Shown here: positions 7,486 to 13,735 of the stretch, one piece after another | Layout: each line of letters begins with the position of its first letter | Numbering within the stretch: the stretch's first letter is position 1 | NCBI RefSeq assembly: GCF_012844455.2 | Contig: NZ_JABBCQ020000013.1 | Span: 1-64,000 of the forward strand | Source: Comamonas suwonensis | Lineage (GTDB): Bacteria; Pseudomonadota; Gammaproteobacteria; Burkholderiales; Burkholderiaceae_C | Length of the DNA stretch: 64,000 nucleotides | Direction of reading: 5' to 3' | Made by a program: the position numbers and the translations under genes | Notes under the pieces: model-generated | Databases searched by the model: none | What the model saw: only the letters and a program-made list of their open reading frames with translations | Told to the model about the DNA's origin: nothing

Positions 7486-7989
7486 TTACTTCCCGACCTG
7501 CTTTTGCATCTGCGTCACGCCGATGAACCACGCCGGGGGTAACCCAGCCAAATCCGCCATGCCGACACGCAGATGCAATCGGCTGTCAGCATGGGGGTAC
7601 GGGTCAACGACGTAAGGTTGCGCAGTCTTGCCGTCGCTGGCCGTGTTGCGGTGGTAGACCGCACAGCGGCCCACTTCCCAATCGGCGTCGTAGGACACCA
7701 TGACCAAGGCGACTTCCGGCAAATCGGCATAGCCCTTGGAACATTCTTTCCAAACAGTGGCGACAAGTCCGTGAGCGGCGAGCAGCTTGGCGATCATGTC
7801 GCCGTCAATCCACGGAAAGTACGGGCCAGTCTTGGGCAATCCCATGGTCTCTGCTTGTCGCATGATCGAGTCCAGCGTCTTGCCGGTCAGGGTGGCAATG
7901 GCGGCGAAGGTGTCGTCATGCCGGTCTTGCTGGGCGACTCGCTTGAATACGGGTTGAAATGGGGTCGATGTGGTGGGTGTGGTGGCCAT
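7486..7989 (-). CDS. hypothetical protein, papain/C39-like fold without catalytic Cys
   Basis: This is a 167-aa cytoplasmic protein. The pattern RHDDTFAAIATLTGKTL near residues 22-38 resembles the start of peptidase C39-like domains (usually DCG-ACLAM-TG), but there is no cysteine at the catalytic position. Later segments (AVYHRN, PYVVDPYPHA) are where the His and Asp of such folds would fall. If related, it is probably inactive or uses the fold for another purpose. AGGAG precedes the ATG. It is first in a two-gene operon with 6982-7482. Confidence 0.55.
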   Translation of the reverse strand: MATTPTTSTPFQPVFKRVAQQDRHDDTFAAIATLTGKTLDSIMRQAETMGLPKTGPYFPWIDGDMIAKLLAAHGLVATVWKECSKGYADLPEVALVMVSYDADWEVGRCAVYHRNTASDGKTAQPYVVDPYPHADSRLHLRVGMADLAGLPPAWFIGVTQMQKQVGK

Positions 7990-8389
7990 GAAGGCGCTCC
8001 TGTGCGTAGGTTGAAAATGACGCGCACGGCAAAGCCAACCCAGTCGATGACCGAGCCTCAGAACAAGAATGGGGTGTGAGATTGCTCTGCTGATCCGCAG
8101 AGACTGAGAGGGAGTGCCGCGTGCACAGCCAGCCGCGTGCCGACAACATCGGGTTTTGTCGCGGTGGCTTTTTTAAGCTAATCGCTTTCGCAGCAAAGGA
8201 TCAACTGGTTGCTGACTTCGCCAGATTGATGGTCTAGAAATGACCGGAGGGGTGGGGTGGCGGCAGCGCGGTGGACGGATCAGACATCCTTGCTGTTCAA
8301 TCTCTTGTCGCAGGCTAGCGTTTGGCTTCCGTTTCGGAAGTTTTGGCGATAGAATACGAGGCTCTGCAGAACGCAGTTTTGTGGGTAGT
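7990..8389. other. 400-nt gap between the two mobile modules
   Basis: No convincing gene was seen. The stretch holds the upstream region of the gene starting at 7989, an imperfect hairpin (8131-8169) followed by a run of T on the plus strand, and a TTTCGG/AGAATA-rich patch just before the half-tRNA at 8390. No promoter equivalent to that of the intact tRNA-Thr (TATAAT 12 nt before the gene) is present in front of the half copy. Confidence 0.4.
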
Positions 8390-8429
8390 GCCGGTGTAGC
8401 TCAGTCGGTAGAGCAGCTCATTCGTAATG
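8390..8429 (+). repeat. 40-nt copy of the 5' half of tRNA-Thr(CGT)
   Basis: Bases 8390-8429 equal tRNA positions 1-40 of the gene at 12524-12599 (acceptor 5' strand, D arm and anticodon stem-loop, ending ATTCGTAATG) without mismatch. They lie in the opposite orientation. Homology starts exactly at tRNA base 1 and stops just after the anticodon. The integrase gene starts 180 nt downstream, so this is probably an attachment-site copy or the scar of integration or inversion, not a functional tRNA. Confidence 0.85.
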
Positions 8430-8471
8430 CACTGCTCACCACCTGAAAAAACTCATCAGCATCAACAACTT

Positions 8472-8497
8472 AAGCGCCACCTCCGTGGCGCTTTTTT
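8472..8497. terminator. terminator between half-tRNA and integrase
   Basis: AAGCGCCAC (8472-8480), loop CTCC, GTGGCGCTT (8485-8493), then TTTTT: a perfect 9-bp stem with a T-run on the plus strand. It would insulate the integrase gene from upstream transcription. Confidence 0.75.
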
Positions 8498-8609
8498 ATT
8501 GCTTGGCACACTCATGGCACAACGCACATGCAGGGCCAGGAATAAGCAGGATCGTCGAATTCGTCGCACGCCATGTCCCCTGAACTCACACGCGTGAAGG
8601 GAAAAACAC

Positions 8610-9788
8610 ATGGCAAGCATTCGAGAACGCATCGACGCCTCCGGCAAAAAAAGTTACCACGTCCAGATTCGCCTGAAGGGCTTTCCGCCTCAGACGCAGA
8701 CCTTCGACAGCAAGTCCATTGCCAAACAATGGGCTCAGCGCGTTGAAACGGAGCTGCGCGAAGGTCGCTACATGCCTCACGCCGTTGCCCAGCGCCACAC
8801 CGTCAAGGAGATGCTGGAAACCTACCGCGATCGCGTACTGACCCCGCTCAAGCCGAAGCGGATTCGTGACCAAGGCCAGCAATTGCAGTGGTGGATCGAC
8901 AGGATTGGCCGGTACAGCCTGGCGGACATCACGCCGGCGATCATCGGCAAGTACCGGGACGAACTCCTGGCCACCACGTTCGGAAAGATCAAACCAAAGA
9001 AGTTGGCTCCGGCAACCGCAGTCCGCTACTTGGCGGTGCTGTCGCACGCCTTCAATGTAGCGGTCAAAGAATGGGAATGGCTGCCTGAGTCGCCCATGGC
9101 CAAGGTCAAAAAGCCCAAGGTTGCCAACGGGCGCGTACGCTACCTGACCACCGACGAACTGGGCCGCCTGCGCACTGCCACAGCCCTGTCGGAGAACAGA
9201 TACCTCGCCGCCGTGCTGGAAGTTGCCATCGCCACTGGCATGCGCTACAGCGAAATCATGAATCTGCGCTGGCGGGACGTTCTGCTCGACGAACGGGGCC
9301 AGTGCAGCCTAGCAGTTCTTGAGGAAACCAAGAACGGCGAGCGTCGTGGCGTACCACTGACGGGCAGCGGTCAAAGTGCCTTGGACGCACTGAGGCAAGC
9401 TCACATGAAAACCAACGATGGCAGGGTCAACAGCGGACTGCTCTTGTTCCCCAGTAGTACCAAGAAAGACAAGCCAGTCGAGCTGCGCAAGTCCTGGGAA
9501 ACTGCCTTGAAACGCGCCAAGATCGAGAACTTCCGTTTCCACGACTTGAGACACACCACTGCCAGCTATCTGGCCATGGAAGGTGCCACTGGCCCCGAAA
9601 TCGCGGAAGTGCTGGGGCACAAAGACTTGCAGATGGTCAAACGCTATGCCCACCTCAGCAAAGCCCACATCACCGGGGTGCTGTCGCGGATGAACCAATC
9701 TCGGCTTGGTGACCCTAGCGATGCGCCTCCATCATCGGCGACAGGACGACCAGCGCATCACGACAAACCGGACTCGGGCAGCGATTAA
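8610..9788 (+). CDS. tyrosine recombinase / phage-type integrase
   Basis: This 392-aa site-specific recombinase has an N-terminal arm-binding region (about 1-60) and a SAM-like core-binding domain (about 65-165). The catalytic domain carries Arg I in ATGMRYSEIMNLRW (near 213), the His-x-x-Arg box in FHDLRHTTASYL (near 313) and the nucleophile Tyr in MVKRYAHLSKAH (near 349). It would cut and rejoin attachment sites, probably in tRNA-Thr given the half-tRNA 180 nt upstream. A weak GAAGGGAAA precedes the ATG. No excisionase-like gene was recognised next to it. Confidence 0.95.
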   Translation: MASIRERIDASGKKSYHVQIRLKGFPPQTQTFDSKSIAKQWAQRVETELREGRYMPHAVAQRHTVKEMLETYRDRVLTPLKPKRIRDQGQQLQWWIDRIGRYSLADITPAIIGKYRDELLATTFGKIKPKKLAPATAVRYLAVLSHAFNVAVKEWEWLPESPMAKVKKPKVANGRVRYLTTDELGRLRTATALSENRYLAAVLEVAIATGMRYSEIMNLRWRDVLLDERGQCSLAVLEETKNGERRGVPLTGSGQSALDALRQAHMKTNDGRVNSGLLLFPSSTKKDKPVELRKSWETALKRAKIENFRFHDLRHTTASYLAMEGATGPEIAEVLGHKDLQMVKRYAHLSKAHITGVLSRMNQSRLGDPSDAPPSSATGRPAHHDKPDSGSD

Positions 9789-9850
9789 ACGTATCTGAGC
9801 AAGGCGTCGCCGATGCATGTCTTACTGAGCCACCATGACGCAGCAAACAA

Positions 9851-9882
9851 AGCGACGAGTGAGATCAGCCTCCCTCGTCGCT
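9851..9882. terminator. hairpin between convergent genes
   Basis: AGCGACGAG (9851-9859) pairs perfectly with CTCGTCGCT (9874-9882). It lies between the integrase stop (9788) and the convergent gene ending at 9920. There is no T-run, so it may be an intrinsic hairpin or a recombinase-associated palindrome rather than a strong terminator. Confidence 0.4.
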
Positions 9883-9919
9883 GTGCCACGACAAGTTGCG
9901 AGTGCAACCCATGGCGCCC

Positions 9920-10180
9920 TCACGCTACTGATACCTTGGGATGCGACTGATGCCGCTTCTTCAAGGATGCCGAGATCTTGGCCTTGGTCTCTGCTGAGAG
10001 GTGGCGGTCTTTAAGTGCTTCGCTGATCTTGTGTCGAGTTTCAGGCGCGAGGGGGATACCCATTTGCTGCTGTGTGCGCCTCCAGATGCCCGTCGCCTTG
10101 TTGATTTCTGCGTCAGACAGATACAAGTCGGCACCGTCAGCAAGGAGCGAGTTCAGTGCCTTGATGGAGTACTTTTTCAT
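9920..10180 (-). CDS. small NUMOD3-like DNA-binding protein
   Basis: The 86-aa basic protein carries two copies of a NUMOD3-type motif in its C-terminal half: ETRHKISEALKDRHLS (about 46-61) and ETKAKISASLKKRHQS (about 62-77). NUMOD3 units are DNA-contacting modules usually attached to GIY-YIG or HNH homing nucleases. Here no nuclease domain is present. The N-terminal 40 residues (SIKALNSLLADGADLYLS...) are not recognised. Its ATG overlaps the stop of the upstream gene (ATGA), so both are made together. It may be a remnant of a homing enzyme or an independent binding factor. Confidence 0.65.
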   Translation of the reverse strand: MKKYSIKALNSLLADGADLYLSDAEINKATGIWRRTQQQMGIPLAPETRHKISEALKDRHLSAETKAKISASLKKRHQSHPKVSVA

Positions 10181-10761
10181 GGCTTCACTGTTTGAGGGAA
10201 CAGCGTTGAAATCATGTCATCCCGGCGAAGCCTGAGAATTTCGTCCATTGCAGTTTCATACTCATCAGCTTTGAAGAGTGGCGCCCGAAGGCCCTCTGCT
10301 ACATAGATGATGTTTGCGTTTTGCTTCCATGCCTCGCCGCAAAGACTCAAGATAAGCGCCTCACTGATCGGAACACTTTGGAAGCTAGGCCTGCCATCAG
10401 CTACGTCCACCAGCAAAATGGGGGAAACCGATGTCGCAGACCGCGGGCAGCCTTCAAACTGTGGGCGCAGAAGAGCCTCCTTCCATTGCCGAGTCTCATG
10501 CATCCAGAAGTGGCATTCGTAGGCCTTGGTGGTGCGGAGTTCTCGAATGTCCTGGTTGCTCGGGGAGAGGTTTCCCATTTTCTTGAATTCAAGAAGCGTA
10601 TCGCCGTAGTCGCTGCATGCCGCGACCGATCTAAGACATGGCGCTTCGATGGAGATAAGGCCGGGCCCGAGTGCGGCGCCGGTTTGATCCAAGGCCGTCG
10701 CCTCGATAAAAACTTTATTCTTCTCAATGATGAACGTGAAGCCTTTGATATAGGTGTTCAT
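10177..10761 (-). CDS. hypothetical protein, 194 aa
   Basis: This soluble protein has no signal peptide and is not recognised. GAGG lies 7 nt before the ATG. The N-terminus MNTYIKGFTFIIEKNKVFIEATA suggests beta strands; the C-terminal part is helical and charged (DEILRLRRDD). It is coupled to the NUMOD3-like gene by an ATGA overlap and sits 2 kb from the integrase, so it is probably element-encoded. Confidence 0.6.
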   Translation of the reverse strand: MNTYIKGFTFIIEKNKVFIEATALDQTGAALGPGLISIEAPCLRSVAACSDYGDTLLEFKKMGNLSPSNQDIRELRTTKAYECHFWMHETRQWKEALLRPQFEGCPRSATSVSPILLVDVADGRPSFQSVPISEALILSLCGEAWKQNANIIYVAEGLRAPLFKADEYETAMDEILRLRRDDMISTLFPQTVKP

Positions 10762-11749
10762 GGTCTAACCTCGATGGTGTTGGACGCTCGCTGAGCGTCC
10801 TGGACATGGGGAATCACTGCATCGCCGTCGTGATAGGCGATGCGTGGCCAAAATGTCCTGGGTCAGACTCGAACCGTGGAAGGCCCTAAGCGTCGAATGC
10901 CGGAATATCGTGCTTGGGGTAGGCGCGAATAAATACCCAGAACGATGTTCCGGCTATTGCTGCGCGTACCAAACAGATAAATCATGGCCAACCGGCGCTG
11001 AGCAGATAGTCCCGAAGGACTTGGGTCTCTCAGCCAGCGATGAGATCGCTGCATCTGTGCTTGACGCTCTGGTCAAGCCGTCGTGGGGCGAAGTTGTCAG
11101 CTGCTGCTGGCTTCACTGCAGGGTGTGAACCTCTGCACGTCGATTTCCGCCGACGCCCGGTCTGTGGTTAGAGGCTAAGAGTATCCACGAATCACACAGC
11201 GAATGCAATGCCATGTGCCGATACGCCTTTCGGTCATCAACATCAACAACCACGAGGCCACCGCAAACACCCACATCGTCCCTCTGATAGCCGACATCAA
11301 CAGCGCCCCAGAGGGACGGACACGTTTCATACATTGCTGGCCGCGTGCGCAACATGTGGACTGCGACAGCACGACGACTGTTTTGATAGGATATGCCCAC
11401 GCAATCCACGGTGGAACTCTCCTTCATCTTGGCGCGTGGTCGCAATTGCTCTGATTGCGATAGAGCCCGTGCCGTTCTGGCATGGCGTTCGCCGCGAGGG
11501 ATTTTCTCTCGTTCATTGACTTCGACTCTCACTCTTACTTCAAACAACAAGGCCTCCGGGTAGCAACCCGCCGAGTGCTTTGTCTAACCGATTGAGCATG
11601 GTGCTCGATCCGGTACTTATCAACCACTGCCTAGCAGCGGATGACGAGTTTTGTTGTGAGCGTGATCCAGTCGGAGGAGCAATTCCTTCCATTGCCCAGC
11701 AACAAGCGTCACCCGGCAATAGAACCGCAACACGCAAAGGAATTGATTT
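10762..11749. other. about 1 kb without a supported gene
   Basis: Short frames exist on both strands (for example minus 11113-11550), but none has a plausible start, composition and family pattern together. Near the left end are two hairpins: GGACGCTC/GAGCGTCC around 10782-10800 and CATCGCC/GGCGATG around 10817-10840, just upstream of the gene starting at 10761. They may be regulatory sites or recombinase arm sites. Confidence 0.4.
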
Positions 11750-12358
11750 ATGAACAAGACGCCTATCGCCCGCAAGTCCCAAGAGGTCAAAGTCCCTCCC
11801 CTCTCCAGCACAAGCCCCCGCCAGCCGAGGCTGCCACTCTCTGTTCAGGGGATTTCGCAACTGCTACGCAAAAGCGACGACAACTCTCAGCAGGACTTCG
11901 GCACCTCCATGGAATGGACAGTCGGCAGAACACCTTTTGTACTCTACTGCTCCGAGCATGACCCACAAGGCATGATCCAGCATGCAGTTGCGGCGACTCA
12001 AATCACCCACAAGATGCTCTGGCAGGAGCCCGGCTTTCGCCGAGACAGTCAGATCGCTTTTGTAATCGAGGGCGTCGGGTCATTTGAAGTCAGTCCACAC
12101 TCAAACTCCGAGGAGATCGAAGTTTTTATGCATGCACAAAGTGCCTGCATGAAAATTCAATTGCCGTCTCCCGACCTGTGGCCGTCGCTAGGGCTGGCAT
12201 GGCTGCTGCGTCCGCCCACGAGTTACAAAACTGCGGAGTTGGCGAACTACATGACCAAACACCCCGTGGCTCGCCTGCAGGGCCCTTTTATGGCAGGTGG
12301 TCGGTACACCAGTTGGCATGCCGCCGTGGCACACGCAGGCCTTGCGTTTGAAGGATGA
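11750..12358 (+). CDS. hypothetical protein, 202 aa
   Basis: The ATG at 11750 follows AAAGGAATTGATTT, a good ribosome-binding site. The 202-aa product has a basic, Pro/Ser-rich N-terminus (about 1-40) and a compact region from about 55. It contains WTVGRTPFVLYCSEHDPQGM and AFVIEGVGSFEVSP. No transmembrane segment or known motif is evident. It is the last element gene before the hairpin cluster and tRNA-Thr. Function unknown. Confidence 0.6.
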   Translation: MNKTPIARKSQEVKVPPLSSTSPRQPRLPLSVQGISQLLRKSDDNSQQDFGTSMEWTVGRTPFVLYCSEHDPQGMIQHAVAATQITHKMLWQEPGFRRDSQIAFVIEGVGSFEVSPHSNSEEIEVFMHAQSACMKIQLPSPDLWPSLGLAWLLRPPTSYKTAELANYMTKHPVARLQGPFMAGGRYTSWHAAVAHAGLAFEG

Positions 12359-12406
12359 GGTCTACTGTGCATGCCGGTGCCCCATGCTGGTGCGTGCAGA
12401 GACTCG

Positions 12407-12499
12407 GTGCCGTAAGCCTGCCCGAGTGCAGGCTTACGGCACCCCACTGTGCCACTGGCACAGTGCCAGAAAAGCAAAAAGCCGCACTGGGCGGCTTTT
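12407..12499. repeat. three tandem hairpins beside tRNA-Thr
   Basis: Hairpin 1 is a perfect 15-bp stem (12407-12421 with 12428-12442, arm GTGCCGTAAGCCTGC). Hairpin 2 is CACTGTGCC/GGCACAGTG (12445-12453 with 12457-12465). Hairpin 3 is AAGCCGC/GCGGCTT (about 12478-12499) with flanking A and T runs, so it can terminate the tRNA transcript on the minus strand. The first two have no T-run and may belong to the attachment region or a REP-like unit. Confidence 0.7.
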
Positions 12500-12523
12500 A
12501 ACTTGTTGATTTTATTGGGATTT

Positions 12524-12599
12524 TGGTGCCGGAGAGATGAATCGAACACCCGACCTTCTCATTACGAATGAGCTGCTCTACCGACTGAGCTACACCGGC
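12524..12599 (-). tRNA. tRNA-Thr, anticodon CGT
   Basis: A 76-nt cloverleaf on the minus strand: acceptor GCCGGTG pairing with CTCCGGC-type 3' strand, D-loop AGCTCAGTCGGTAGAGC, anticodon stem CTCAT-TCGTAAT-GAG with anticodon CGT, T-loop GTTCGATTC and an encoded CCA (12524-12526). It reads ACG threonine codons. A TATAAT box ends 12 nt upstream, inside the fbp stop region. It marks the border between core chromosome and the integrase element. Confidence 0.96.
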
Positions 12600-12611
12600 G
12601 TTAGTCGAAAA

Positions 12612-12617
12612 TTATAG
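12612..12617 (-). promoter_or_regulatory. -10 box of tRNA-Thr overlapping the fbp stop
   Basis: On the minus strand GCGCTATAATTTT contains a perfect TATAAT (12617-12612) whose last three bases are followed by, or shared with, the TAA stop codon of fbp. It sits 12 nt before tRNA base 1. No good -35 hexamer is visible at 16-18 nt. Confidence 0.6.
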
Positions 12618-13634
12618 CGCTTTTTCGTCCGCTTCCAGGTGATAGCGGGTTATGCGTTCGACTTCGTTCTTGGAGCCGAGAACGACGCTGACGCGTTCGT
12701 GGAGCTGGGTAGGCTTGATATCCAGAATGCGTTCACGACCATTGGTGGCCATGCCACCGGCTTGTTCGATCAGCCAGCTCATCGGGTTGGCTTCGTACAT
12801 CAGGCGCAGTTTGCCGGGTTTGAGCGGCTCGCGCTTGTCCCAGGGGTACATGAAGACGCCGCCGCGGCACAGGATGCGGTGCACGTCAGCGACCATGGCG
12901 GCGACCCAACGCATGTTGAAGTCCTTCTGGCGTGGACCTTCCTTGCCGGCCAGCACTTCGTCCACATAGCGCTTCACGGGTTCGTCCCAGTGGCGCATGT
13001 TTGACATATTGATGGCGAACTCCTTGGTGTCTTCTGGGATTGTGACGTTCTCTTCGACCAGTAGGAAGGAACCTTGCTCGCGGTCCAGCGTAAACATGGC
13101 AACGCCGTCGCCCACGGTCAGCACCAGTGTGGTCTGGGGGCCATAAATGCAGTAACCTGCGGCTACTTGCTGAGTTCCGGGCTGGAAGAAGTCGCTTTCG
13201 TGAACGCCGGGGTGGCCTTCAGGCTTCTTGAGTACGCTGAAGATGGTGCCAATCGACATATTGATGTCGATGTTGGACGAGCCGTCCAGTGGATCAAACA
13301 TCAGCAGGTATTCGCCCTGGGGATAACGGTTGGGCACCACGTAGATGCCTTCCATTTCTTCCGAGGCCATGGCTGCCAGGTGGCCGCCCCATTCGTTGGC
13401 TTCGATCAGTGTTTCGTTGGCGATGATGTCCAGCTTCTTCTGCACTTCACCTTGCACGTTTTCGCTACCGGCCGTACCCATGACGTCACCGAGTTCGCCC
13501 TTGTTCACGGCAAAGCTGATGCGCTTGCAGGCGCGGGCTACCACTTCCAGCAGCAGGCGCAGTTGGCCGGGGATGAGGCCGTCCACGCGTTGCTGCTCGA
13601 CCAGGTAGCGGGTCAGGCTGATGTTCTTTTTCAT
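12612..13634 (-). CDS. fbp: fructose-1,6-bisphosphatase class 1
   Basis: This 340-aa enzyme removes the 1-phosphate from fructose 1,6-bisphosphate in gluconeogenesis and, in autotrophs, the Calvin cycle; it is cytoplasmic and Mg-dependent. The signature metal-binding motif [10 protein letters not shown] lies near residue 118, with SEEMEG upstream and [14 protein letters not shown] near the C-terminus. Length is normal for class 1. TTTAGGAG precedes the ATG. It lies downstream of pepN with a 101-nt gap that holds part of a dispersed repeat, and upstream of tRNA-Thr. Confidence 0.97.
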   Translation of the reverse strand: MKKNISLTRYLVEQQRVDGLIPGQLRLLLEVVARACKRISFAVNKGELGDVMGTAGSENVQGEVQKKLDIIANETLIEANEWGGHLAAMASEEMEGIYVVPNRYPQGEYLLMFDPLDGSSNIDINMSIGTIFSVLKKPEGHPGVHESDFFQPGTQQVAAGYCIYGPQTTLVLTVGDGVAMFTLDREQGSFLLVEENVTIPEDTKEFAINMSNMRHWDEPVKRYVDEVLAGKEGPRQKDFNMRWVAAMVADVHRILCRGGVFMYPWDKREPLKPGKLRLMYEANPMSWLIEQAGGMATNGRERILDIKPTQLHERVSVVLGSKNEVERITRYHLEADEKAL

Positions 13635-13683
13635 GGTTCAACTCCTAAAAATACGAGCAGATGCTTGATGGGGACTGCATCTG

Positions 13684-13735
13684 CTGATGATCTGCATTTC
13701 GGCTCCCCTGGCGCGAAGCGCCTCAGGGGGGCTGG
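13684..13735. repeat. partial copy of dispersed repeat B
   Basis: The core GGCGCGAAGCGCCTCAGGGG (from about 13708) is a hairpin-forming unit. It shares CGAAGCGCCTCAGGGG-type sequence with the longer copies at 22570-22665 and 47657-47760. It fills most of the pepN-fbp gap. Confidence 0.6.

Noticed and set aside
8349-8354. TAGAAT as a possible promoter for the half-tRNA at 8390
   Set aside because: It is about 36 nt upstream, too far for a normal tRNA start, and has no -35 partner; homology to the real tRNA locus begins only at tRNA base 1.
11113-11550. 145-aa minus-strand frame and several short plus-strand frames in the 1-kb gap of the integrase element
   Set aside because: Competing frames on both strands look equally plausible, none has a good ribosome-binding site or recognisable motif, so none is called.
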